Positions 31,478 to 40,286 of a DNA stretch of 51,591 nucleotides are shown here, one piece after another. Within the stretch, counting starts at the first letter, position 1. Each line of letters begins with the position of its first letter. The notes beneath the pieces were generated by a model. That model was not told the DNA's origin. It saw nothing but the letters and a program-made list of their open reading frames with translations, and ran no database searches. Source of the stretch: an uncultured Oscillospiraceae bacterium (GTDB taxonomy: Bacteria; Bacillota; Clostridia; Oscillospirales; Oscillospiraceae); contig CAJTVM010000009.1 in assembly GCA_910579595.1 (NCBI GenBank), positions 1 to 51,591 of the forward strand, written 5' to 3'. A program made the translations under genes and the position numbers.

Positions 31478-31651
31478 ATGAATCGGTTTTCTGTTTTTGA
31501 CATACGGGGCCCCAGATCCTCCGCGGATCGTGGACGGCGCTGTGTGGAGCGGGACTGTCCTACCGCCGATTTGGCCGCCTGCCAGCTGTCCGGCAGTGTG
31601 CTGCCCGCCAACGCCGCCTGTCCTTGCGGGTTCCTGTCCCAACCCTATTGA
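31478..31651 (+). CDS. Small Cys-containing protein in the PadR operon (57 aa)
   Basis: The ATG at 31478 has AAAGGAGAG about 7 nt upstream and an intact frame to TGA at 31649-31651. It has five cysteines including a C-P-C pair near the C-terminus and a basic N-terminal half. It is shorter than usual annotation cut-offs. It lies between the DUF4097 gene and pspC, spaced as an operon gene. No family recognised. Confidence 0.5.
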   Translation: MNRFSVFDIRGPRSSADRGRRCVERDCPTADLAACQLSGSVLPANAACPCGFLSQPY

Positions 31652-31669
31652 TGAAAGGAGTTACTCATT

Positions 31670-31855
31670 ATGAAGCGTCTTTATCGTACGTCAGGCCCCG
31701 ACGCCATGCTCTGCGGCGTGTGCGGCGGAATTGCCCGTTATTTCAATGTCGATCCCACGTTTGTGCGAGTGGCCACGGTGCTGTTGGTGGCTTTCGCGGG
31801 CTTGTCCCTGTGGGTGTATATCATTGCCGCCCTGATTATGCCCCGAGAGTACTGA
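31670..31855 (+). CDS. PspC-domain membrane protein (61 aa)
   Basis: A full-length minimal PspC domain: KRLYRTSGPDAMLCGVCGGIARYFNVDPTFVR, then one membrane helix (VATVLLVAFAGLSLWVYIIAALIM) and PREY. PspC proteins act in the phage-shock membrane-stress response. AAGGAG precedes the ATG. Operon with PadR and the HAAS protein. Confidence 0.92.
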   Translation: MKRLYRTSGPDAMLCGVCGGIARYFNVDPTFVRVATVLLVAFAGLSLWVYIIAALIMPREY

Positions 31856-31906
31856 ATCGTCGCGAGCAGCGCGGATGGAGCCGAGCGAGGGCAAAAGCTC
31901 AAGGCC

Positions 31907-31929
31907 CACAAAGTGGGGCTGGGTTTTGT
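31907..31929 (+). terminator. Weak terminator after pspC
   Basis: Arms around GGCCCAC / GTGGGGC with an AAA loop are followed by TGGGTTTT. It would end the PadR-pspC transcript about 50 nt past pspC. Confidence 0.45.
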
Positions 31930-32054
31930 CCGAGTCGGGGCGAAGCCGCGCGTCGCGAGCAGATGAAGCATGGTTGCAGGGAAACCCGTTGTACTGACAA
32001 GGCATCGGCAGGGGAGGGGCGGACGTGATTGCCCGATCCGCCCGCCCTTCCCCG

Positions 32055-32102
32055 AGAAACCGCCCAGCCGGGAGTTATCCTCCCCCGGCTGGGCGGTTTT
32101 TT
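32055..32102 (+). terminator. Strong terminator between pspC and pepF
   Basis: Long stem CCGCCCAGCCGGG / CCCCGGCTGGGCGG with a T6 tract follows; the AAA on the left makes it work both ways. Confidence 0.85.
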
Positions 32103-32108
32103 CCGTTC

Positions 32109-32137
32109 TTGTAAACCTCTGGCAGCTATGGTATGAT
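32109..32137 (+). promoter_or_regulatory. Candidate pepF promoter
   Basis: TTGTAA (32109-32114), 17-nt spacer, TATGAT (32132-32137), about 110 nt upstream of the pepF start. A clean terminator precedes it. Confidence 0.55.
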
Positions 32138-32249
32138 ATGCTTGTTATTATCGTCAAGCAGGTTCAATAGAATCAAGTGATCCTGTCGAGCCGCGCGGCA
32201 AAAATTTGCCGCGTTCAACTTTATCAGATGGAACAGGAGGCTGTTTACA

Positions 32250-34058
32250 ATGGCTGAAGCCAAAAAGATCCCCCAGCGCAGCGAAATTCCGGTGGAATAC
32301 ACCTGGAACACCGCCGATATCTACCCCACCCCCGAGGCATGGGAGAAGGACTTCGAAAAGGCTCGGGAACTGATAAAAATCCTGGCCGGCTACGCCGGAC
32401 GGCTGGGCGAGAGCGCCGGGACGCTTTACGAATACCTTACCTTGTCCGAGAACACTGTGTCGGAGCTTGCAAGCAGCCTGCTGGGCTACGCTTCCTTAAA
32501 GCACGATGAGGACACCCGCGCGGCGGAAAACCAGGCCCTGGTGGGCCGGGGCGTGAGCCTGCTCACCCAGATCCAGTCAGCCACCGCCTTTGACACCCCG
32601 GAGCTGCTGAAAATCACCCCGGAAACGCTGGAGCGGTTTTACGCCGAAAAGCCGGAGCTGGAGCTGTACCGCCGGTTCTTCACCGTCCTCCAGGCCCGGA
32701 AGGAGCACACCCTGTCTGATGCGGAGGAAAAGCTGCTGGCCGCCGCCGGGGAGATCGCCAACGCCCCGTCCAGCGTCTACTCCACCTTTACCGCCGCCGA
32801 CCTGACCTTCCCTGACGCGTCGGACAAAGACGGCAACGCCCTGCCCCTGTCCAACGCCTCCTTCGTCCCCTATGAGATGAGCGAGGACCGGGAACTGCGC
32901 CGCTCCGCCTACGAGAAGATGTACGACACCCTGGGCCAGTTCAAAAACACCGCCGCCGCCCTGCTGGACGCCGAGGCAAAGAAGCGGCTGTTCTATTCCA
33001 CCGCCCGGAAGTACGATTCTCCCCTGGACGCCGCTGTGGCCTCCAACCGGGTGCCGCCCGAGGTGTACCGCAGCCTGGTGGACACCGTGAACGCCAATTT
33101 GGACAAGATGCACCGCTATGTCCGGCTGCGCCGGAAGCTGCTGGGCGTGGACGAGCTGCATATGTACGACATCTACGCCCCCATAGTGTCCGGGGCCGGC
33201 AGGACTATTTCCTTTGAGGAGGCCAAGTCCATCGTCTACGACGCCCTGGCCCCCATGGGAGAGGACTACCGGAAGGTCATCCAGGAGGGCTTTGACAACC
33301 GCTGGATCGATGTGTATGAAAATGTGGGCAAGCGATCCGGCGGCTATATGTCCGGTGTACCCGTCCACCCCTATATCCTGCTCAACCACAAGGACGATCT
33401 GGACAGTATGTTCACCCTGGCCCACGAGATGGGCCACGCCATGCACACCTATCTCAGCCACAAGGCCCAGCCCTGGGTCTACCGGGACTATGTGATCTTC
33501 GTGGCGGAGGTGGCCTCCACCTGCAACGAGGCTCTGCTGATGGAGCACCTGCTGGGCAAAACCACCGACAAAACCGAGCGGGCCTGGCTGCTCAACCACT
33601 TCCTGGAGCAGTTCAAGGGCACGCTGTACCGTCAGACCATGTTTGCCGAGTTCGAGCTGCGCATGGGTCAGCTCAGTACCCAGGGCACGCCCCTCACCGC
33701 CGAGCTGCTGTGCGCGGAATACAAGGCGCTGAACGCCAAGTATTTCGGCCCCGACATGGTGACGGATGACCGCATCGCTTTGGAGTGGGCCCGCATCCCC
33801 CACTTCTATTACAATTATTACGTGTACCAGTACGCCACCGGCTACTCCGCCGCCATCGCCCTGTCCCGCCGCATTTTGAAGGAGGGGGAGAGCGCGGTCA
33901 AGGATATGCTGGGGTTCCTGTCCGGCGGCCGCTCCCAGGATCCCATCGACTTGCTGCGGGGCGCCGGGGTGGACATGGCCAGCCCCAAGCCCGTTCAGGA
34001 CGCGCTGGATCTGTTTGGCGCCCTGCTGGACGAAATGGAAGCCCTGCTGGCAGACTGA
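32250..34058 (+). CDS. pepF: Oligoendopeptidase F (M3B zinc metallopeptidase)
   Basis: 602 residues, the family's usual length. It cleaves short peptides in the cytoplasm. The zinc motif HEMGHAMH (about 392-399) and the downstream Glu in EVASTCNEALL are present, with the M3 hallmark region GGYMSGVPVHPYILLN just before. The N-terminal domain is helical and full length. GGAACAGGAGG precedes the ATG. It heads a cluster with a GreA-type gene and a DUF1576 membrane gene, spaced 15-17 nt. Confidence 0.95.
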   Translation: MAEAKKIPQRSEIPVEYTWNTADIYPTPEAWEKDFEKARELIKILAGYAGRLGESAGTLYEYLTLSENTVSELASSLLGYASLKHDEDTRAAENQALVGRGVSLLTQIQSATAFDTPELLKITPETLERFYAEKPELELYRRFFTVLQARKEHTLSDAEEKLLAAAGEIANAPSSVYSTFTAADLTFPDASDKDGNALPLSNASFVPYEMSEDRELRRSAYEKMYDTLGQFKNTAAALLDAEAKKRLFYSTARKYDSPLDAAVASNRVPPEVYRSLVDTVNANLDKMHRYVRLRRKLLGVDELHMYDIYAPIVSGAGRTISFEEAKSIVYDALAPMGEDYRKVIQEGFDNRWIDVYENVGKRSGGYMSGVPVHPYILLNHKDDLDSMFTLAHEMGHAMHTYLSHKAQPWVYRDYVIFVAEVASTCNEALLMEHLLGKTTDKTERAWLLNHFLEQFKGTLYRQTMFAEFELRMGQLSTQGTPLTAELLCAEYKALNAKYFGPDMVTDDRIALEWARIPHFYYNYYVYQYATGYSAAIALSRRILKEGESAVKDMLGFLSGGRSQDPIDLLRGAGVDMASPKPVQDALDLFGALLDEMEALLAD

Positions 34059-34073
34059 GGAGGAAGCGTTATC

Positions 34074-34577
34074 ATGCGCAACGAATTGACCCAGAAGGAC
34101 ATCGAACTCATGCGCCAGGAGCTGGATCACCGCCGCCTGGTGCTCCGCCCCCAGCTCATCGAGGCGGTGAAGGAGGCCCGGGCCTTCGGCGATCTCAGCG
34201 AAAACTTTGAGTACAAGGCCGCCAAAAAGGAGAAAAACCGCAACGACAGCCGGTGCCGTTACCTGGAAAATATGATCAAAACGGCGGTGGTGATCTCGGA
34301 CGCGTCCGCCGACGGGACGGTGGGGCTATACGATAAGGTTACCCTCTACGTGGAGGAGGACGATGAGGAGATCACCTGCCAGATCGTCACTACCATGCGG
34401 CAGGACGCCCTGAAGGGCCGGGTGAGCAAGGAGTCCCCGGTGGGAAAGGCGGTCTTAGGCCGCAAGGTGGGCGACCGGGCGACGGTGCAGGTCAACAACG
34501 GCTACAGCTACGACGTGATCATCCGTGCCATCGAGCCAGGGGAGGACACCGGAGAGGCCCCGCTGGTGGGATTTTAA
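34074..34577 (+). CDS. greA: GreA/GreB-family transcription elongation factor
   Basis: 167 residues. The N-terminal coiled coil (TQKDIELMRQELDHR...EARAFGDLSENFEYKAAKKEK) carries the acidic DLSENFEY tip that reaches into the RNA polymerase channel and restarts backtracked complexes. The C-terminal FKBP-like domain has the ESPVGKAVLGRKVGD motif. Typical GreA length is about 158; this one has a slightly longer end. It may not be the cell's only greA; copy number cannot be judged here. Confidence 0.9.
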   Translation: MRNELTQKDIELMRQELDHRRLVLRPQLIEAVKEARAFGDLSENFEYKAAKKEKNRNDSRCRYLENMIKTAVVISDASADGTVGLYDKVTLYVEEDDEEITCQIVTTMRQDALKGRVSKESPVGKAVLGRKVGDRATVQVNNGYSYDVIIRAIEPGEDTGEAPLVGF

Positions 34578-34594
34578 GGAAGGAGGGGACTGCC

Positions 34595-36046
34595 GTGGCA
34601 AAACCGGCGGAGCCGCCCCGTTATCAAATTCTGCTGCCCATCTGCGCCCTGTTTGGCGTGATGCTGGTGCTGTTCGGCATCTTTCAGTCCACCCCGGAGG
34701 AGCTTTTCCGGGGGATGTACGCCATCCTCACCGAGGAGGACGTGCTGATTACCGACTATATCGCCATCGCGGGGATGGGGGCGGCCTTTGTCAACGCGGG
34801 GCTGGTCACCTTGATCAGCGTCCTTCTCCTCAAGCTGGTGAATGACCCCCTCAATGGGGCCACGCTGGTCACCATCGGGCTGATGGCGGGGTTTTCCCTG
34901 TTTGGCAAGAATATCCTTAACATCTGGCCTATCCTCACGGGTACGGCGATCTATGCCACCTTGAAGCGGGAAACATTCGCCCACCACATCAACCTGGCCC
35001 TGCGGGCCACTGCCCTGGCTCCGGTGGTGAGCTTTATGGCGGTGCGCTACCAGCCCTGGCTGGGGGTGATAGTGGGGCTGCTCATCGGATTTGTGATGCC
35101 CCCCGTGGCGGAGCACGCCCACCGGGTGCAGAACGGCATGAATCTGTACAGCCTGGGCTTTTCCTGCGGCCTGGTGGCCATGATGCTGGTTCCTGCCTTT
35201 AAGGCGTTCGGCCTCAACCCCGCCTCCGCCCATTACTGGTCTACGGGGAACAACGCCCTGCTGGGGACAGCGCTGGTGGTGCTGTGCCTGATCTGCATTG
35301 CCGGGGGGCTGAGCTGGAAGCCCAAGGTGACGCTGAAAAAATACTGGGCGCTACTGCGCACCTCCGGCCGGGTGCCCAGCGATTATATCCGCACCTTTGG
35401 CCGCCACACCGTGCTGGTCAACATGGGGGTGAACGGGCTTATCGCCACAGGCTATATCCTCATCACCGGCGGTGACCTCAACGGCGCCACCATCGGGGCT
35501 ATTTTCACCATCATTGGCTTTTCCGGCTACGGAAAGCACGCCTTCAACATCGTCCCGGTGATGGCTGGGGTGCTGCTGGGGAGTTTGACCAACCATGTGG
35601 ATCCCAACAGCAGCTCCCTCCAGCTGGCGGGGCTGTTCGGCACCACCCTGGCTCCCTTTGCCGGGGTGTTCGGCTGGCCCTTCGGGATTTTGGCGGGGCT
35701 GCTCCACTCGTCGGTGGTGCTTCAGGCGGGACTGCCGCTGGAGGGAATGAACCTGTATAACAACGGGTTTTCCGGTGGCCTGGTGGCCATCGTACTCTAC
35801 CCCATTTTGGAATCTCTGGTCAAGAGCCGCCGCCCGGTGCTGGTGGAGGAGGATCTGTTCGCCATGTTCGAGGAGGTGGATCCCCAGGCCCCGGAGGATC
35901 TCCCCTCCGAGGAACGCCGGTGGCACCGGGAGCGGCGTTCCGGCAGGGATCGCCGGAACGGCCAGGGGAGCTGGGCCGGGGAGGAGCGCAGATCCGGCAG
36001 GGAGCGGCGCTCCGGCACAGACCGGCGCGTCAGGAACAACAAATAA
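34595..36046 (+). CDS. DUF1576 polytopic membrane protein with Arg-rich tail
   Basis: 483 residues, starting at GTG 34595 after GGAAGGAGG. About ten to twelve membrane helices in two similar halves (each contains an N-G-x-x-x-G-A / G-x-S-x-x-G-K type stretch, e.g. GATLVTIGLMAGFSLFGKN and GATIGAIFTIIGFSGYGKH), suggesting an inverted or direct duplication as in transporters. The DUF1576 family function is unknown. The last ~60 residues are a cytoplasmic-type, strongly basic tail with repeated RRSGR-like units (ERRSGRDRR, ERRSGRERRSG). Operon with pepF and greA. Confidence 0.85.
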   Translation: MAKPAEPPRYQILLPICALFGVMLVLFGIFQSTPEELFRGMYAILTEEDVLITDYIAIAGMGAAFVNAGLVTLISVLLLKLVNDPLNGATLVTIGLMAGFSLFGKNILNIWPILTGTAIYATLKRETFAHHINLALRATALAPVVSFMAVRYQPWLGVIVGLLIGFVMPPVAEHAHRVQNGMNLYSLGFSCGLVAMMLVPAFKAFGLNPASAHYWSTGNNALLGTALVVLCLICIAGGLSWKPKVTLKKYWALLRTSGRVPSDYIRTFGRHTVLVNMGVNGLIATGYILITGGDLNGATIGAIFTIIGFSGYGKHAFNIVPVMAGVLLGSLTNHVDPNSSSLQLAGLFGTTLAPFAGVFGWPFGILAGLLHSSVVLQAGLPLEGMNLYNNGFSGGLVAIVLYPILESLVKSRRPVLVEEDLFAMFEEVDPQAPEDLPSEERRWHRERRSGRDRRNGQGSWAGEERRSGRERRSGTDRRVRNNK

Positions 36047-36050
36047 GAAG

Positions 36051-36085
36051 AAACCCGCCCTGGAAAACCGGGGCGGTTTTTTCTT
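36051..36085 (+). terminator. Terminator after the pepF-greA-DUF1576 cluster
   Basis: Stem CCGCCCTGG / CCGGGGCGG with an AAAA loop and a T6 tract, 5 nt past the DUF1576 stop. Confidence 0.85.
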
Positions 36086-36112
36086 GCGCCTCGGTCCGGT
36101 TTTTGATATAAT
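36084..36112 (+). promoter_or_regulatory. Promoter of the WYL regulator gene
   Basis: TTGCGC (36084-36089), 17-nt spacer and a consensus TATAAT (36107-36112), about 58 nt upstream of the ATG. Confidence 0.75.
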
Positions 36113-36169
36113 ATCCCCATATATAGGACTGAATATTTGGTAGCATAGCAGGGAAAGGAGGCGGTGGTT

Positions 36170-37165
36170 ATGTCCAAAAGCGCGAATTACAAACGGAAAC
36201 TGCCGATCTTAGCCAAGCTGCTGCTGGAGCGCAGCGATGAGGAGCACCCCATCTCCCGGCAGGAGATGCAGGCGGAGCTGGAGCGCTGGGGCCTCAGCGC
36301 AGAACGGAAAAGCCTTTACGATGATATGGAGCAGCTCAAGGAGCTGGGGATGGACGTGCAGGCCAAGCGGGGCAGGAGCGGCGGCTGGTATATCGGCCAG
36401 CGCCGCTTCGAGCTGGCAGAACTGAAGCTGCTGGTAGACGCGGTGCAGTCCAGCCGGTTTCTCACCAAGCGCAAGAGCGAGGCCTTGATCCGCAAAATCG
36501 AGGGGCTGACCTGTGTGCACCAGGCCCGGCAGCTCCAGCGGCAGGTGTATGTGGACCGGCGGATCAAAACCATGAACGAGAGTATTTTCTACAACGTGGA
36601 CCGGCTCCACGGGGCCATTGCCGCCAACCGGGTGATCACCTTTCGCTATTTTGAGTACAATGCCCAGCGGGAGCGGGTGTTTCGCCGGGACGGGGCCAAA
36701 TACCGTCTCACCCCCTACGGCCTGATCTGGGACAGCGAAAACTACTATTTGGCCGGATGGGACGAGCTGCGCCGGGAGCTGCGCCACTACCGGGTGGACA
36801 AGATGACGGAGATCTCCGTCACCGGGATGAAAGGCCACGAGCAGGAGGACTGGGATCCGGAGGGCTACGCCCGGCGGCACTTCGGAATGTATGCGGGCAA
36901 GCCCTGCCAGCTCCGGCTGCGGTGCGAGAACCGGCTGGCGGGGGTGGTCATCGATCGGTTTGGGCTGGAGGTGGCCCTCATACCCGATGGGGAGGGGCAT
37001 TTCACCGCCACCTTGGACGTGGTGGTCAGCCCGCCGCTGTGGGGCTGGCTGTTCGGCTTTGGGACAGGGATGGAGGTGCTCTCGCCGGACTGGGCGGTGG
37101 AGGAGTTCACCCAGCACATACGGAAGATTATGGAAATGTACAGCAGTGACAAAAACAGCGAATAA
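36170..37165 (+). CDS. WYL-domain transcriptional regulator
   Basis: 331 residues from ATG 36170, with AAAGGAGG upstream (a GTG at 36164 is in frame but too close to the site). Residues ~1-75 form a winged helix-turn-helix. The WYL domain covers about 140-240 (ITFRYFEYN...YRLTPYGLIWDSENYYLAGWDELRRELRHYRVDKM), with the family's conserved Arg/Tyr pattern that binds nucleotide or ligand. A C-terminal WCX-like domain follows. Monocistronic with its own promoter. Confidence 0.9.
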   Translation: MSKSANYKRKLPILAKLLLERSDEEHPISRQEMQAELERWGLSAERKSLYDDMEQLKELGMDVQAKRGRSGGWYIGQRRFELAELKLLVDAVQSSRFLTKRKSEALIRKIEGLTCVHQARQLQRQVYVDRRIKTMNESIFYNVDRLHGAIAANRVITFRYFEYNAQRERVFRRDGAKYRLTPYGLIWDSENYYLAGWDELRRELRHYRVDKMTEISVTGMKGHEQEDWDPEGYARRHFGMYAGKPCQLRLRCENRLAGVVIDRFGLEVALIPDGEGHFTATLDVVVSPPLWGWLFGFGTGMEVLSPDWAVEEFTQHIRKIMEMYSSDKNSE

Positions 37166-37507
37166 AATAGAGACACTCTTTTCCTTTTACCGCCCTTTAC
37201 TGCCATTAACCGCTGTTATCTCAATGGTTTAAGCAGCAGTCAGAAGTGGAAAACTTTGTGGAAATGTAGATAACCTCTGCATCATTCCTATACTAATCCT
37301 ATATTGATACTCCTATGCTTCTGAAAAGGAAACTGCTCCGCGTTCAATGGCGGGAGCAGCTGATCGGGGTGGGCCCGGACGGTTTTGAAATTATATAACA
37401 AAAATATTATATACTGCGATAAGGAGATTGAGATTAGACATTTATCCCAGAGAGATTATAATGTAAATAGCAAACGTTACAAAGCAAAAAAAGAAAGGTG
37501 TGTTGAA
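37166..37507. other. AT-rich region upstream of the LVIVD gene
   Basis: A 340-nt gap with no solid gene. A 26-codon frame from ATG 37315 ends ...REQLIGVGPDGFEII and may be a relic; no ribosome site is seen. The promoter at 37385-37413 lies inside. Confidence 0.5.
37385..37413 (+). promoter_or_regulatory. Promoter of the LVIVD-GntP operon
   Basis: TTGAAA (37385-37390), 17-nt AT-rich spacer, TATATA (37408-37413). About 90 nt of leader precede the LVIVD gene. The convergent LysR regulator lies at the other end of the operon. Confidence 0.7.
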
Positions 37508-38878
37508 ATGGCTTTCCCATTTTATGCGAAAAGCGAGACAAATCAGGGCTATGTCAAAAACATGAAGGTTTTGGGTTACCACGACCTCAATGGCGTGATG
37601 GCGTTTCAGATGGCCCTCAGCAAAACCGCAGACGGCAAATACTACCTCTACTGCGGCTCTTTCAAGGGTGCGGGCATTACCATTTTGGAGGTCACCGACC
37701 CCGCCAGTCCCCGTTTTGTGGACTACTTTGAGGTATGTGATCCCGAAGTCTACAAAAAGCAGAGTACGCCTAAAATTCAAGTGGCGGACGGCCTCATGAT
37801 TGTAGCACTGGGCGGTGGCATCCCCTACCTCCACGGCTGCAAGTGGGAGGATAAGAACATCAGTGGCATCAATATCTACAGTATCAAAGACCCGGAACAC
37901 CCTGAGCTGCTCTCTCACTGGGAGACCGGCTACGAGGGCGGCATGGGGGTCCATCGCTTTATGTATAATGGCGGGGCGTACCTCTACCTTACTGCCGACT
38001 GTCCGGGCTATATTGCCGAGATTCTGCGCATCTTAGACATATCCGATCCCAAAAACCCCAAGGAAATCGGTCGTTGGTGGAAGCCGGAGCAGTTTGCCGA
38101 CGGCCAAATCGTCGGCACCTATCCGGTAGGCCACATGGATGAAAAGGATTGGCCCCACCTCCATGGTCCGGCTTATGTACAAGATGGCAAGGCTTACTGC
38201 GGCTACTGGGCCGGTGGTGGCGTAATCCTTGATATGCAGGATGTCACCCGACCTAAGCTGCTGGGGCAGATCATGATGCAGCCTCCCTTCTCCGGCAAGC
38301 GGGCCGGTGCCCGGTGTCACACCTTTCTGCCCCTTGCCGGGCGGGGATTTGCCGTGCTGTCTAATGAAGGCGAGCGCTTCATGAGCTGGAACAAGGAGCT
38401 TTTGTCCAAGGAATACGACGCCGCCCAAGGCGGCGCCCAGCCTATGAACAATCTGCACATGATTGATGTGTCCGACCCCTCCGATCCCACCTTGGTGGCA
38501 GAGTTTCCCTATCCCGAGGTTCCTGCGGATTTCCCCTTCCCCAATTTCAATGACTGCGGCATCGGTTGCCAAGGACCTTTCGGCCCCCACAACCTCCATG
38601 AGCCCATGGGCAAGCCCGGCTTGGAGGACAATCCCAACCGGGTGTACTGTTGTTATTTTCATGCGGGTATGCGGGTGTATGACGTATCCGACCCCTACTA
38701 TATCAAAGAGCTTGGATATTTCATCCCCCCTAACCCGGAAAGACCACTGTTTGATGTGCCTCAGAACGGTCCCCTGCTGGGCACTGCGGAGGACTGCATC
38801 GTAGATGACCGGGGTTGTATCTATATGGATACCTTCCATGACGGAGTGTATATCCTGCGGCTAAACGAAACGCATTAG
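37508..38878 (+). CDS. LVIVD-repeat protein (beta-propeller type)
   Basis: 456 residues from ATG 37508 (MAFPFYAK; GAAAGGTG upstream). The frame is open further but that part is leader. It contains several repeats of the LVIVD type, each ending near a D-x-S/T-D-P-x-x-P motif (EVTDPASPRF, SIKDPEHPEL, DISDPKNPKE, DVSDPSDPTL, DVSDPYYIKE), which build beta-propeller blades. Many Trp, His and Tyr residues line loops. No signal peptide, so it is cytoplasmic. Probably a lyase-, hydrolase- or sugar-related scaffold or enzyme; the operon partner GntP permease suggests it acts on the imported acid. Confidence 0.82.
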   Translation: MAFPFYAKSETNQGYVKNMKVLGYHDLNGVMAFQMALSKTADGKYYLYCGSFKGAGITILEVTDPASPRFVDYFEVCDPEVYKKQSTPKIQVADGLMIVALGGGIPYLHGCKWEDKNISGINIYSIKDPEHPELLSHWETGYEGGMGVHRFMYNGGAYLYLTADCPGYIAEILRILDISDPKNPKEIGRWWKPEQFADGQIVGTYPVGHMDEKDWPHLHGPAYVQDGKAYCGYWAGGGVILDMQDVTRPKLLGQIMMQPPFSGKRAGARCHTFLPLAGRGFAVLSNEGERFMSWNKELLSKEYDAAQGGAQPMNNLHMIDVSDPSDPTLVAEFPYPEVPADFPFPNFNDCGIGCQGPFGPHNLHEPMGKPGLEDNPNRVYCCYFHAGMRVYDVSDPYYIKELGYFIPPNPERPLFDVPQNGPLLGTAEDCIVDDRGCIYMDTFHDGVYILRLNETH

Positions 38879-38905
38879 GGTAAAAACAGAAAAGGAGAGA
38901 GAAAA

Positions 38906-40225
38906 ATGAGTATCATTGGTCTGATCGGCATTGTCGCAGCCTTGATCATCCTGATCGTCCTTGTTTACAAGGGCGTCCATGTAGTAGTGGCCGGTGCGCT
39001 GGCTGCCATTATCGTGGCTGTGACCAACAGTTTAGGCGCCACTGCGGGCTATAGCGGCGCGTATTTAGCCGGTATGGGCGGCTTTGTCACCGGCAACCTG
39101 CCCATCTACCTGTGGGGTGGCATCTTCGGGGAGCTGTTCAATGCCAGCGGCGCTGCCCGTTCCATTGCCCAGGGCATTTCCAAGCTGCTAAAGGGTAAAA
39201 AAGACCATGCAGGTGTACTCACCAGCATCTTGATTGTGTTTGTGGCTGGCCTGCTTATGTCTTACGGCGGCATCAGCGGTATCGTGCTCATGTTTGTGCT
39301 GATGCCTCTGACCTTGGAAATTCTGAAGGAAAGCGGCATCCCCCGTTACATGGCCCCCGGCATCCTGCTGGGTTCCTTGGCTACGGCAGCCCTGTCTATG
39401 CCGGGCAGTCCCCAGATTCAGAACTCCGGCCCCATTCAGTACTTGGGCACCAGCCCTATGGCCGCTGCCATCCCCGGTTTTATCGGCGGCGCTGTGGTAG
39501 TCGTGCTGAATATCGTATTCCTCAACTGGGCCGCTAACCGCGAGATTGCCGCCGGTCGGGTATTTGTCGCAGCGGATGACGACATCCCTGCCGCCGAGGA
39601 CACCGCCATTCCCCACCCCATCATATCCTTGATTCCCTTGGTAGTCACCTTCGTGCTCTTTAATTTGTTGAACGTCTACATCGGCTTTGCCATTATTGCG
39701 GGCATCGTGGCCGGCATAGTCCTGTTTTGGCCGTACCTGTCCGGCATACAAGCCATCCTGAAGCTGATTGGCGCTGCCGTAACCAGCTCCAGCGTACTGT
39801 GTCTGTCCAGCGCTGCCTTGGCAGGTTTTGGTTCCGTTGTGCAGGCCACGGAGACCTTCGGTCAGTTCAGCGCCGCAGTTACGTCCATCCAAGGTCCTCC
39901 GCTGTTCATTGCCATGTTTGCCATCATCTTAGTCACTGCCATCTGCGGCTCTGGCCCGGCGGCCATCGGTGCGGCTCTGCCCATGTTCAAAGATACTTTC
40001 GCCGCCATGGGCGTGAATATGTCCGCCCTGCACCGGATTGCGGCTTTCTCCGCCACTACCTTGGACACCCTGCCCACCAACGCGGGCTTTATTGCCGCCA
40101 CGGGCTTGGCCAAGGCAGAGACAAAGCAGTCCTACAAATATGTAGGCGTCTGCACGGTAATCAACACTACGATTGCCACGATTGTTGTAACGCTGCTGCT
40201 CACCATTGCCCCTAACTTGGCGTAA
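38906..40225 (+). CDS. GntP-family permease (gluconate/organic acid:H+ symporter)
   Basis: 439 residues, about 12 membrane helices, full length. Typical GntP features: LVYKGVHVVVAGALAAI at the start, SYGGISGIVLMFVLMPLTLEILKE, MPGSPQIQNSGPIQYLG, and near the C-terminus the HRIAAFSATTLDTLPTNAGF stretch. GAGAGAG precedes the ATG at 38906. It follows the LVIVD gene by 27 nt and should be co-transcribed. The substrate cannot be told from sequence. Confidence 0.9.
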   Translation: MSIIGLIGIVAALIILIVLVYKGVHVVVAGALAAIIVAVTNSLGATAGYSGAYLAGMGGFVTGNLPIYLWGGIFGELFNASGAARSIAQGISKLLKGKKDHAGVLTSILIVFVAGLLMSYGGISGIVLMFVLMPLTLEILKESGIPRYMAPGILLGSLATAALSMPGSPQIQNSGPIQYLGTSPMAAAIPGFIGGAVVVVLNIVFLNWAANREIAAGRVFVAADDDIPAAEDTAIPHPIISLIPLVVTFVLFNLLNVYIGFAIIAGIVAGIVLFWPYLSGIQAILKLIGAAVTSSSVLCLSSAALAGFGSVVQATETFGQFSAAVTSIQGPPLFIAMFAIILVTAICGSGPAAIGAALPMFKDTFAAMGVNMSALHRIAAFSATTLDTLPTNAGFIAATGLAKAETKQSYKYVGVCTVINTTIATIVVTLLLTIAPNLA

Positions 40226-40241
40226 TTGGGCTTATACACAA

Positions 40242-40286
40242 AAGCAGAAGGAGGTACGGCTCATGGGGCTGTACCTCCCTCTGCTT
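40242..40286. terminator. Bidirectional terminator between GntP and LysR genes
   Basis: AAGCAGAAGGAGGTAC and GTACCTCCCTCTGCTT form a 16-bp stem with one mismatch. It spans the end of the LysR gene, so it serves both convergent transcripts. Confidence 0.7.

Larger units (their letters stand above)
31856..32249. other. Intergenic region pspC-pepF
   Basis: No gene is supported. It holds a GC-rich part with a GTCGCGAGCAG repeat (about 31859 and 31955), the two terminators and the pepF promoter. Confidence 0.5.

Noticed and set aside
29648..31642. A 664-codon minus-strand frame opposite the HAAS/DUF4097 gene
   Set aside because: The plus-strand gene has clear domains, a ribosome site and operon context; the antisense frame has none.
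32577..34130. A 517-codon minus-strand frame opposite pepF
   Set aside because: Antisense shadow of an intact metallopeptidase.
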